Shown: in pieces, positions 1 to 6,464 of the stretch | How positions within the stretch are numbered: position 1 is the stretch's first letter | How the letters are laid out: every line of letters begins with the position of its first letter | Source: Alphaproteobacteria bacterium | GTDB lineage: Bacteria > Pseudomonadota > Alphaproteobacteria > Micavibrionales > UBA2020 | Direction: 5' to 3' | Length of the DNA stretch: 15,360 nucleotides | Assembly (NCBI GenBank): GCA_023136145.1 | Contig: JAGLRU010000259.1 | Span: 1 to 15,360, forward strand | Notes under the pieces: generated by a model | Seen by the model: only the letters and a program-made list of their open reading frames with translations | The model's database searches: none | Told to the model about the DNA's origin: nothing | Made by a program: the position numbers and the translations under genes

Positions 1-72
1 TACGCAGATAAACAGGATATTGTCCAGTCTATCACATCGTTCCCATGGATAAACTCATTTGATGAAGGCTAA
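1..72 (+). CDS. C-terminal end of an unidentified protein (partial, left edge)
   Basis: Frame 1 is open from the first base to a TAA at 70-72 and gives a 23-residue tail that begins YADKQDIVQS and ends INSFDEG. The other two forward frames are closed early. A rho-independent terminator begins 15 bases after this stop, which is what the end of a transcription unit should look like. The piece is too short to assign to a family. The reading rests only on the open frame and the terminator, so it could also be non-coding. Confidence 0.45.
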   Translation, partial: YADKQDIVQSITSFPWINSFDEG

Positions 73-87
73 TTGGTATAAAAAACC

Positions 88-127
88 ACTTCTTCGCATT
101 AGTCAGAGTAATGAGAAGTCATTTTTT
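88..127 (+). terminator. Rho-independent terminator
   Basis: Outer stem ACTTCT (88-93) pairs with AGAAGT (114-119). Inner stem CATTA (97-101) pairs with TAATG (109-113) around a 7-nt loop, with a 3-nt bulge (94-96) on the left arm only. A run of six T follows at 122-127. It would end transcription from the gene whose tail lies at 1-72. Its T tract runs directly into the TTAA of the palindromic box at 126-140. Confidence 0.6.
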
Positions 128-140
128 AACAGACTGTTAA
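126..140 (+). promoter_or_regulatory. CtrA-like palindromic box upstream of the coiled-coil gene
   Basis: TTAACAGACTGTTAA is a perfect 7-1-7 inverted repeat. It also fits TTAA-N7-TTAA, the core recognised by the alphaproteobacterial response regulator CtrA. It lies about 50 bases before the ATG at 191, where a promoter element would be expected, and an AT-rich stretch (GATAAAAT, 151-158) just downstream could be a -10 region. A further TTAA is at 145-148. The same TTAAC-N5-GTTAA layout recurs at 13266-13280. CtrA binding is inferred from the motif only. A dimeric repressor that reads the palindrome would explain it equally well. Confidence 0.45.
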
Positions 141-190
141 GTCGTTAAATGATAAAATGTAACTGGCACACACACACAATGGAGATAGTT

Positions 191-655
191 ATGGCCAAAA
201 GTGGCGGGTTCGGATTTCATCACGCACAACAACAAGAGCGTGAAGAACAAATAAAAAAAGAAATGGAAATGGGCGGTGGACAGTCGGAAGATGGCGAAGA
301 AGAGTCTCCTCCAGCCGAGAAACTGTACGGGATGGCTGCGGCTAAGAAATCTTCCAGAAAACAGAACCGTAGTGATCGTGAAGAAGCCGAAGAGAAGCTG
401 CGCGAACAAAAAGAACTGCTGAAGAAGCAGGATGAAGAGGCGACGATGCTCCAGAAAAACAATCAACGTGCGTTTGAAGAACGTAAGCGACTGCTCCGTA
501 AAAAAAGAGAACTGAAGAACTACGAGGAACGTGAGCGGCTGCTCCGCAAAAAAATAGAACTGAAGAACTACGAGGAACGCCAAAGAAGAGAACAAAAAGA
601 CTTTGAGGAACGCAAACGGCAAGAACAACGCGCATTTGAAGAAAGCCAAAAGTAG
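191..655 (+). CDS. Small charged coiled-coil protein with internal repeats, unknown function
   Basis: This is a 154-aa protein not recognised as any family. The ATG at 191 was chosen because GGAG (181-184) sits six bases upstream; an in-frame ATG at 149 has no such site. The N-terminus (residues 1-50) is glycine- and glutamate-rich. From about residue 55 to the end it is almost entirely Arg, Lys, Glu, Gln and Leu, and should form one long charged helix or coiled coil. Two copies of a 16-residue repeat lie at residues 97-128 (ERKRLLRKKRELKNYE and ERERLLRKKIELKNYE), followed by two shorter degenerate copies ending in FEE. There is no signal peptide, membrane segment or cysteine, so it is probably cytoplasmic. 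It may be a structural or scaffold protein, but this is inference. It converges on the methyltransferase with a 7-base gap and no terminator between. A CtrA-like box lies upstream. Confidence 0.75.
   Translation: MAKSGGFGFHHAQQQEREEQIKKEMEMGGGQSEDGEEESPPAEKLYGMAAAKKSSRKQNRSDREEAEEKLREQKELLKKQDEEATMLQKNNQRAFEERKRLLRKKRELKNYEERERLLRKKIELKNYEERQRREQKDFEERKRQEQRAFEESQK
479..574 (+). repeat. Two tandem 48-bp repeats within the coiled-coil gene
   Basis: Units 479-526 and 527-574 are adjacent, in frame and differ at only a few bases, mostly third codon positions (for example cgtaag versus cgtgag, and cgt versus cgc). Each encodes 16 residues of the charged helix. The length, a multiple of three, allows copy number to change without breaking the frame. 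The few synonymous differences suggest a duplication kept under protein-level selection. Confidence 0.8.
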
Positions 656-662
656 CAATAGT

Positions 663-2012
663 TCACAACTTCCTGTCTCCAAGTTCCTTGGCGGATATAA
701 AAGGCTCTACTGATTTATGCCTTAGATAGACGGCATGACCCCTGTTGAGAGACATAAAAAGATCTTCAAAATCTCGCAAAATTTCCTCTTTACCGGGTGG
801 CGTGTTGTATTTCGGATGGTTCCTGATGTCCTCAACAATCTCAGCAACCGTGCGAATACCATCAATTTTTCGCAGGATGTCGGCAACAAATTTCCCCTTC
901 GGCACAACGATCATAGGACGAGACGGCAGCTTGTCAAATGTCAGCGTGAAAGTATCTCTGTGCTGCTGAGACATCGCCGCCAATTGCTCAAATGAAACAA
1001 GGCTCGTCATACCAGCCCACGGGACTATATCAACATCCGTAATCTTCGCGACTGGTTCCACTGCATCTTTATTCACTGCATAAAATTCATGCTTGGTGAG
1101 TTTTACGGATAGAGCCTCTCCAATGGCCTGCTGTATCTTAAGCGGATATTTCTGAACCATCGTCAAAAGATTCTTGTCTTTGATGTGCTGTTCCGGCATG
1201 TACGACAACTGATTGTAACAATAACCAGGCTCACTCGCCATTTTAAGTCCGCATCTCTCAAGCCAGTCATGAACCTCAAGAATGGTGAAGGCACGATCCT
1301 GTGCGTGCAGGAATAAATCATGTATTCCAGCATCATTTTCAGCATCGCTGTATGCGACCAGTCCCAGAAGTTTTGAAGCGTTAAACCAGTGATACTGCGG
1401 CAACGTCTTCAGAATTTCTTTCGTATTTTTTATTTTTCTCCGTGGATTTTCCTCATCGCCGTTAACGAGGCGCATCAGATTCTGCATCTGATAAATTCCG
1501 GTACGCCCGTATGGAGCATAAACCATTAGGTTCATACCACCTTCTGGTTTCAACACAGAAGCCAAAGCACTAAGCCCTGCATCAGGGTTTTTCAGATGGT
1601 GCAGCACACCATTGCACTCAATAAAATCAAACTGTCCCAAATTCAGATCAGGGATGTTCAGAAGACTGTCATTAATCCATGTAATATTATCCAGCTTGCG
1701 AATGTCTGCTCTCTTTCTTGCAATTCCGGCACTAGTCTCGCTCATATCGAGGTAAACAACGCTAGAATTTTCCTTTCCCCGCAGTTGTTCCGCCCAAGCG
1801 ATAAGATTGTCGCCAGTTCCTCCCCCCGCAACCAGCACACGGAAATCCCTAAAATCCTGCTTCCCCTTGAAGCAATGGTGATTGACCGCATCCATCCGCG
1901 ACAGGTAGGAAAGAAGAAGTCGCTTTTTCTCATCCACCGGATTACGTTCTGGATAGGGAAATTCCTCATATTGCTGACGGACTTCCGGAATATAGTTCAC
2001 TGAACTGGTCAT
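663..2012 (-). CDS. Class I SAM-dependent methyltransferase with C-terminal PqqD-like domain
   Basis: A 449-aa protein. The start at 2012 (MTSSVNYIPE) is preferred over an in-frame start at 2045 because AAGGTGAG lies 7 bases upstream of it. Residues 15-24 (YEEFPYPERN) are the N-terminal signature of a bacterial methyltransferase group. Rossmann motif I is VLVAGGGTGDN (59-69). The ribose-binding acidic residue is Asp89 in VVYLDMS, and motif IV is IECNGVLHHL (131-140). VLKPEGGMNLMVYAPYGR (153-170) is the usual post-motif strand region. Residues 171-360 are mixed helical sequence. The tail includes DGIRTVAEIVEDI (384-396), which resembles the winged-helix PqqD/DNA-binding-like fold found at the end of some of these proteins. 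The substrate cannot be read from the sequence; peptide, lipid or small-molecule targets are all open. It is divergent from truB with a 127-bp gap and convergent with the coiled-coil gene. Confidence 0.88.
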   Translation of the reverse strand: MTSSVNYIPEVRQQYEEFPYPERNPVDEKKRLLLSYLSRMDAVNHHCFKGKQDFRDFRVLVAGGGTGDNLIAWAEQLRGKENSSVVYLDMSETSAGIARKRADIRKLDNITWINDSLLNIPDLNLGQFDFIECNGVLHHLKNPDAGLSALASVLKPEGGMNLMVYAPYGRTGIYQMQNLMRLVNGDEENPRRKIKNTKEILKTLPQYHWFNASKLLGLVAYSDAENDAGIHDLFLHAQDRAFTILEVHDWLERCGLKMASEPGYCYNQLSYMPEQHIKDKNLLTMVQKYPLKIQQAIGEALSVKLTKHEFYAVNKDAVEPVAKITDVDIVPWAGMTSLVSFEQLAAMSQQHRDTFTLTFDKLPSRPMIVVPKGKFVADILRKIDGIRTVAEIVEDIRNHPKYNTPPGKEEILRDFEDLFMSLNRGHAVYLRHKSVEPFISAKELGDRKL

Positions 2013-2139
2013 ACAAATTCTCACCTTAAAGTTGCTCTCAACCAAGCCTATTACAAGTTTAAGTGTTCATCCAGATTTTAAAAAAAATCATAGTCAAGAC
2101 TGACAAATTAAAGTATGAAAAAGCTAAAGGAAAATAAAA

Positions 2140-3072
2140 ATGTCTCGCAAGAAAAAAGGCATCCCAGTTCACGGCTGGCTAAATATCGACAAGCCTCATG
2201 GCATCACTTCCAATCAAGTCATCGGACGGGTGCGTCGGGCACTCAACGCGCAAAAGCTTGGACATGCTGGCACGCTGGATCCACTCGCGACCGGCATTCT
2301 GCCCATCGCTCTAGGAGAAGCCACGAAAACGATCCAGTTCGCTCAGGATTCCGACAAAATTTATCGCTTCACAATCACTTGGGGCGAGGAGCGCAATACT
2401 GACGACAACGAGGGCATCGTCATCGCCACGTCCATCAACCGCCCGACCGACAGCGACATCACCGCACTTATACCTCGTTTTATCGGGGATATTGAGCAGA
2501 CTCCCCCGAAATTCTCCGCAATCAAGGTAGACGGCGCACGCGCTTATGACCTTTCCCGCGCCGGAAAAAATGTCAAACTAAAATCCCGCATCGTTTCAGT
2601 CTATGACCTACGTTTGCTAAAAACGACTCAGGACACGGCGGAACTAGAAATCAAATGCGGAAAAGGAACTTATGTTCGTTCCATAGCTCGCGATATGGGG
2701 CAGATTTTAGGGTGTTTTGGGTATATTTCGGCACTCCGTCGCATGGCCGTCGGCAATTTTTCAGAAGAACAAGCAATTCCACTGGACGAATTCGAGGAAA
2801 TGGTGCATTCTGTTGATTCTGATCGATATTTGATGCCTGTTGAGACTGTGCTGGACGACATCCCGGCTCTAGCCCTGACAGACTCTGAGATCAGCCGGAT
2901 AAAGCAAGGTCAGACTATCAAACTACTGTCCCGTCAGGACATTGACCGCCTCGATATTGCGGGGATTGATGAGATGACAGACGTGATATTGGCCATCGGC
3001 GATAACAAGCCCCTCGCCCTTCTCGAAAAGAATGGCATTGAGCTACGTTCGGTACGTTTGTTTAACCTCTAA
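2140..3072 (+). CDS. truB: tRNA pseudouridine(55) synthase TruB
   Basis: A 310-aa enzyme that isomerises U55 in the T-loop of tRNAs to pseudouridine in the cytoplasm. The family signature GWLNIDKPHGITS (12-24) is followed by GHAGTLDPLATGIL, with the catalytic aspartate at residue 47. Further TruB landmarks are TPPKFSAIKVDGARAYDLSR and the KCGKGTYVRSIARDMG strand. The C-terminal part (from about residue 235) is the PUA-type RNA-binding extension. The length is normal. The start has AAAGGA (2126-2131) eight bases upstream. rpsO follows after 19 bases, so the two are probably co-transcribed, as in most proteobacteria. rbfA, the usual upstream neighbour, is absent; a divergent methyltransferase stands there instead. 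Confidence 0.97.
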   Translation: MSRKKKGIPVHGWLNIDKPHGITSNQVIGRVRRALNAQKLGHAGTLDPLATGILPIALGEATKTIQFAQDSDKIYRFTITWGEERNTDDNEGIVIATSINRPTDSDITALIPRFIGDIEQTPPKFSAIKVDGARAYDLSRAGKNVKLKSRIVSVYDLRLLKTTQDTAELEIKCGKGTYVRSIARDMGQILGCFGYISALRRMAVGNFSEEQAIPLDEFEEMVHSVDSDRYLMPVETVLDDIPALALTDSEISRIKQGQTIKLLSRQDIDRLDIAGIDEMTDVILAIGDNKPLALLEKNGIELRSVRLFNL

Positions 3073-3091
3073 CCTTACAAAGGAGAGAACG

Positions 3092-3361
3092 ATGTCGATT
3101 AAACCGGAAAAGAAACAGGAACTTATCAAAAAACACGCGACTTCCCCGAAAGATACGGGATCGCCTGAAGTGCAAGTCGCCATCCTGACGGAACGCATCT
3201 ATAACCTGACGGAACACATGAAGACAAACAAGAAAGACATGGGCAGCCGCCGAGGTCTTCTAAACATGGTCGCCAACCGCCGCAGCCTCCTCAACTACAT
3301 CAAAAAGAACGACCCAAAACGCTACGAAGCTCTTATCGAAGCACTTGGTCTGCGCCGGTAG
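3092..3361 (+). CDS. rpsO: 30S ribosomal protein S15
   Basis: An 89-aa protein of standard length. S15 is a primary 16S rRNA-binding protein of the small-subunit platform and helps form bridge B4 with the large subunit. The sequence has the family blocks DTGSPEVQVAILTERI (21-36), LTEHMKTNKKD and the conserved RRGLLNMVANRRSLLNYIKK helix pair. The start at 3092 has AGGAGAG (3081-3087) at good spacing; an earlier in-frame start at 3032 lies inside truB and is not used. A strong terminator begins about 30 bases after the stop. pnp, normally next in this cluster, is not present. Confidence 0.98.
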   Translation: MSIKPEKKQELIKKHATSPKDTGSPEVQVAILTERIYNLTEHMKTNKKDMGSRRGLLNMVANRRSLLNYIKKNDPKRYEALIEALGLRR

Positions 3362-3389
3362 TTTTATAATTTACAGACACTTGAAATTT

Positions 3390-3431
3390 AAAAGCCGTCA
3401 TACCTGCATTACACAGGAATGACGGCTTTTT
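3390..3431 (+). terminator. Rho-independent terminator after rpsO
   Basis: AAAAGCCGTCAT (3390-3401) pairs with ATGACGGCTTTT (3419-3430) as a perfect 12-bp stem. It continues after one unpaired base on each side as CCTG/CAGG (3403-3406 with 3414-3417). The right arm ends in a T run (3427-3431). The left arm is preceded by A/T-rich sequence, so it could also serve the convergent hydrolase gene (stop at 3477) on the minus strand. The core resembles the widespread cgtcat...atgacg short palindromes, which often act as terminators. Confidence 0.85.
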
Positions 3432-3476
3432 CACATATAGAGTTTGATTGACAAACGATAAAGCCCTTCTCAACTA

Positions 3477-4142
3477 TCAGGCTGCCGCTTTCCGTGCCAA
3501 CATCACACAATTCAGATATTCATTTACATGCTTCAGCATCAACTCTGTTTCACCTTCATTGTTGAAGAAATGACCAGCACCACTGATAACGCGGTAATCC
3601 ACACCATTGGGCCCCCGCTGATCTTTCAGCTTATCCACCAGCCTGTTGACAGACTCAATACTCGCGATCTGGTCGTTATCTCCCTGAATTATTAGACCTT
3701 CGTTAGGGCATGGAGCCAGAAAGTTAAAGTCGTAAACATTTGCAGGAGGAGAAATGGAAACATATCCATGAATTTCCGGACGACGCATCAATAACTGCAT
3801 TCCGATCCACGCGCCAAATGAAAACCCTCCAATCCAGATGCTAGAGGAGTTCGGATTGATCCCTTGCAACCAGTCAAGAGCAGCAGCAGCATCGCTCAAT
3901 TCTCCTTCGCCATAGGAAAACTCGCCCTGCGACCGACCAACGCCACGGAAATTAAATCGCAACGTCGAAAAGCCCTGCTCCACAAAAGACTGAAAAAGGG
4001 AATAGGACACCTTGTTATTCATGGTTCCCCCTTTCTGCGGATTAGGGTGAAGAATAAGAGCCACCGGCGCGCCCGGAAGTTTGTTATGCTTATAACGGCC
4101 TTCTAGACGTCCGGCTGATCCAGTAATCATGATTTCTGACAT
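3477..4142 (-). CDS. Alpha/beta hydrolase (COG2945-like)
   Basis: A 221-aa cytoplasmic hydrolase of the compact alpha/beta type. HPNPQKGGTMNN (32-43) is the oxyanion-hole region typical of this group. FNFRGVGRSQGEF (64-76) is the conserved strand-turn. The nucleophile elbow is GGFSFG (105-110) with Ser108. The acid is probably Asp157 in GDNDQI, and the base His191 in GAGHFF. The full triad and normal length indicate an active enzyme, but the substrate (ester, thioester or peptide) cannot be deduced. There is no signal peptide. The start at 4142 has AAAGGAGAT nine bases upstream. It is divergent from the ferredoxin gene across a 169-bp AT-rich gap that contains the palindrome GTTATATAAC (4205-4214). 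Confidence 0.9.
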   Translation of the reverse strand: MSEIMITGSAGRLEGRYKHNKLPGAPVALILHPNPQKGGTMNNKVSYSLFQSFVEQGFSTLRFNFRGVGRSQGEFSYGEGELSDAAAALDWLQGINPNSSSIWIGGFSFGAWIGMQLLMRRPEIHGYVSISPPANVYDFNFLAPCPNEGLIIQGDNDQIASIESVNRLVDKLKDQRGPNGVDYRVISGAGHFFNNEGETELMLKHVNEYLNCVMLARKAAA

Positions 4143-4311
4143 GTAGTTTCAATCTCCTTTGGTGCTTGCTTATGATTGTTTTTAAATTAATATCCAAGTA
4201 AGAAGTTATATAACAATTGAACAAAAATGCAAGGAAAAAGTTGTTTTTCTACATAAAATCAATCGGTTGCTAACTTTTCTTAAAGTGCGAAATTAAGGAG
4301 TTTATAATAAA

Positions 4312-4662
4312 ATGCCGAAAATAACCTTTATAGAAAAAAACGGCGCGAAGCTGGAAGTAGATGCTCCTCTGGGATTATCTGTAATGGAAATCGCCCTGAA
4401 AAACGGCATTGCTATTGAAGGAGCTTGCGGTGGCTGCCTCTCCTGCTCCACTTGTCATATCATTGTACATCCCGACTGGTACGAAAAACTGGACGAAATA
4501 AAAGAAAATGAGGAAGACATGCTCGACCTCGCCTTCGACATCCAAAAAACATCCCGCCTAAGCTGCCAGATTTTAATGACCAATGAACTAGACGGCCTTA
4601 TAGTCGCCCTCCCCGGCGCAAAAACGCCATGGAAAGATAGTGGAATTAATGGCCTTTTATGA
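4312..4662 (+). CDS. Adrenodoxin-type [2Fe-2S] ferredoxin
   Basis: A 116-aa electron carrier. The four cluster ligands are Cys39, Cys45 and Cys48 in the segment ACGGCLSCSTCH, plus Cys85 in RLSCQI. The C-X5-C-X2-C spacing and the following STCHIIV are diagnostic of the adrenodoxin/Fdx family that serves Fe-S cluster assembly or cytochrome P450 systems. A fifth cysteine (Cys42) lies inside the cluster loop, which is less common. The acidic stretch EIKENEEDMLD (62-72) is the usual partner-docking helix. No isc or suf genes are nearby, so whether this is the Isc ferredoxin or another paralogue is uncertain. AAGGAG precedes the ATG. It converges on hemN with a 20-bp gap. Confidence 0.92.
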   Translation: MPKITFIEKNGAKLEVDAPLGLSVMEIALKNGIAIEGACGGCLSCSTCHIIVHPDWYEKLDEIKENEEDMLDLAFDIQKTSRLSCQILMTNELDGLIVALPGAKTPWKDSGINGLL

Positions 4663-4682
4663 TCCTTGCGATTTCATCTATA

Positions 4683-6077
4683 TCACACGGCTCTGGCATG
4701 TCTCGACGTTCCGGTTTCACGATCAGCCTGTTGTTGCAAATAAACGTCAAAGATACTGGCAACAATCCGCGTAAAAGGTCTCCCCGCCGGAGTCACCACC
4801 ACCGTCATATCCCCCAGTTCAACAAACCCATCCTTTTCACAAGACTCAAGCTGCTGCCGGGCAGAATTCCATACGCCATCTGCCCACTGACGCGCATCGC
4901 AACCAATAGACATTAAATCAACCTCGCCATAGCACATAATGCTTTCAATAACAGAACGCCGATAAATATCCTCCGGCGACAGCAAACAAACCTTCACCAC
5001 CGGAAATTCACTGGCCATGATCCGGTCGCGATATTCACGGCTGTAAGATGTATTCTGCGCGTAGGCACTTCCGTATCCAGAAATGGCGGTCTGACCAAAA
5101 GCAATAAGAACTTCCTCATTATCGGAGGTATACCCCTGAAAATTCCGGCGCAGGCGTTTTTCCTTTAGCGCACCGGCAAGCGCATCCTCCGGCACCGCAA
5201 AATGATCTATACCGATTGGGACGTACCCCGCCTCCATAAGATCGTGCCGCGCTGTTTCCGACATATCAAAACGTGCAGCAGCATCCGGCAGTGTATAAAC
5301 CTCCAATCTCTTCTGATGTTCTTTAAACCAAGGCACATGCGCATAACCGAAAAAAGCAATGCGTTCTGGACGCATCTCTACGAGCTTTCTAATATTATCA
5401 CTGATCTTCTCAGGGGTCTGAAACGGCAAACCATAAATCATATCAAAGTTAATGCTATCAACGCCCTTCTCGCGGAACCAACAAACGCAATCCCTCACAT
5501 GCTCATAAGGCTGAATACGGTCAACAGCTTTCTGAACGTCCGGCTGGAAATCCTGTACTCCAAGACTAACCCTATTGACCCCCAACTTCACAAGTTTCCG
5601 CACCTTCCTTCGAGTCAAGATTCGCGGATCCATCTCCATAGCAATAACTAGGCTGTCGGAAAGTGAGAACTTCTGACCAATCACCTCCAGCAAATCATCT
5701 AGATCATCGGTAAGAGCGAAATTAGGCGTTCCACCACCAAAATGAATATGTGACACCTTTTGACGCCTACCGATTGCGGCAGAAGTTAAAGAGATTTCCT
5801 GACATACCGTCTCAAGATATTCACGTATAGGTGCTTCATTATTGAGAATTCTGGTATGACAGCCACAATAAAGGCACAAATGCCGACAGAAAGGAATATG
5901 GATATAAAGTGAAATGCTCTGATCTTCCGGAATCTCCCTCAACAGCTTACGAAATGCTGACTGGCTGGCAGGATGCCGAAAGTGCGGCGCGGTTGGATAG
6001 CTTGTATAACGTGGCACAGGCCGATCATATTTAGCCAGCAAGCCCTCTTTTGGCAAAAGTATTCTGCTTTTTTTCAT
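4683..6077 (-). CDS. hemN: Oxygen-independent coproporphyrinogen III dehydrogenase HemN
   Basis: A 464-aa radical-SAM enzyme that converts coproporphyrinogen III to protoporphyrinogen IX in heme synthesis when oxygen is scarce. KYDRPVPRYTSYPTAPHF (16-33) is the HemN N-terminal signature. YIHIPFCRHLCLYCGC carries the CX3CX2CXC cluster site (Cys64, Cys68, Cys71, Cys73), and GGGTP is at 114-118. Later blocks are GVQDFQPDVQKAVDR and NFDMIYGLPFQT, with a HemN C-terminal domain (about 370-445). The length and the extra CXC cysteine favour true HemN over the HemW heme chaperone. The start is less certain: only AGGT lies next to the ATG at 6077, and no well-spaced ribosome binding site is visible. 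It runs tail-to-tail against the ferredoxin gene. Confidence 0.95.
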   Translation of the reverse strand: MKKSRILLPKEGLLAKYDRPVPRYTSYPTAPHFRHPASQSAFRKLLREIPEDQSISLYIHIPFCRHLCLYCGCHTRILNNEAPIREYLETVCQEISLTSAAIGRRQKVSHIHFGGGTPNFALTDDLDDLLEVIGQKFSLSDSLVIAMEMDPRILTRRKVRKLVKLGVNRVSLGVQDFQPDVQKAVDRIQPYEHVRDCVCWFREKGVDSINFDMIYGLPFQTPEKISDNIRKLVEMRPERIAFFGYAHVPWFKEHQKRLEVYTLPDAAARFDMSETARHDLMEAGYVPIGIDHFAVPEDALAGALKEKRLRRNFQGYTSDNEEVLIAFGQTAISGYGSAYAQNTSYSREYRDRIMASEFPVVKVCLLSPEDIYRRSVIESIMCYGEVDLMSIGCDARQWADGVWNSARQQLESCEKDGFVELGDMTVVVTPAGRPFTRIVASIFDVYLQQQADRETGTSRHARAV

Positions 6078-6464
6078 ACCTGCATATTATTACACCAAAA
6101 TCAGTTCGCAAGACTGTTTTATGCCGCTTTCGCAGAAACGCCAGCAAAAGTGTCTTTAAGGTGGTGAAATACCTCCTTCCAATCAACAGAAAAATTTGCA
6201 TTTACGGCTAAGCGTTGATTTTCTTAATTATACAAAATATCTAGGCTCCAGACTCATTTGGAACATTCAAAACCACCATCATGCACGCCCCCGCGCGGGC
6301 ATCCGATAGGCAGTTCTACCATCATATGAGTCATAAGACGCGTGAACACGCTTCCAGACCCCCAACGCAAGGCGAGGGTGACGATTTGTATGGCAATAAA
6401 TATTAACATTGCCTCGCTCCACAAATTGGTACATTCTGGATTAAAATCAAGGAGATTTAAGTAA
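6078..6464. other. 387-bp divergent intergenic region between hemN and macA-like gene
   Basis: This region must hold promoters for hemN (leftward) and the efflux operon (rightward). No tRNA or other recognisable RNA was seen. The left third is AT-rich. The middle has a GC-rich patch with GCCCCCGCGCGGGC (6285-6298) and the near-palindrome GCGTGAACACGC (6340-6351). Two similar 13-mers, ATTTGGAACATTC (6256-6268) and AATTGGTACATTC (6424-6436), match at 11 of 13 positions. AAGGAG (6449-6454) is the ribosome binding site for the gene at 6465. No convincing -35/-10 pair was found. Confidence 0.5.
6254..6409 (-). CDS. Possible 51-aa small protein with hydrophobic N-terminus
   Basis: An ATG at 6409 follows GGAG with a 7-base spacer. 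It opens a 51-codon frame that starts with a hydrophobic stretch (MLIFIAIQIVTLAL) and continues through RWGSGSVFTRLMTHMM to a Gly/Pro/Cys-containing end (IGCPRGGVHDGGFECSK). This layout suits a small membrane-associated protein. It shares the strand of hemN and ends 176 bases before the hemN start. No family is recognised, and a frame this short can arise by chance, so the call rests mainly on the ribosome binding site and the hydrophobic segment. Confidence 0.25.
   Translation of the reverse strand: MLIFIAIQIVTLALRWGSGSVFTRLMTHMMVELPIGCPRGGVHDGGFECSK

Noticed and set aside
137..682. Long minus-strand ORF rich in Leu and Phe opposite the coiled-coil gene
   Set aside because: It is the mirror of Lys/Glu/Arg-rich codons (AAG and GAA read as CTT and TTC) and overlaps a gene with a good ribosome binding site; it is a composition shadow.
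735..995. Plus-strand ORFs opposite the methyltransferase
   Set aside because: They lie wholly within a minus-strand gene with clear SAM-binding motifs and have no ribosome binding site.
3390..3431. The rpsO hairpin as a mobile REP-type repeat
   Set aside because: Only one copy is visible in the window and it has the position and T-run of a terminator, so a repeat-family claim cannot be supported here.
4205..4214. GTTATATAAC palindrome between hydrolase and ferredoxin genes as an operator
   Set aside because: A 10-bp AT-rich palindrome is easily found by chance in such sequence, and no second copy or known regulator motif supports it.
6218..6236. Possible FNR-type site (TTGATTTTCTTAATTA) upstream of hemN
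   Set aside because: Only the left half TTGAT matches; the right half does not resemble ATCAA.
6281..6406. 41-aa plus-strand ORF beginning MHAPARASDRQF
   Set aside because: No ribosome binding site is visible, it overlaps the better-supported minus-strand small ORF, and it matches nothing recognised.
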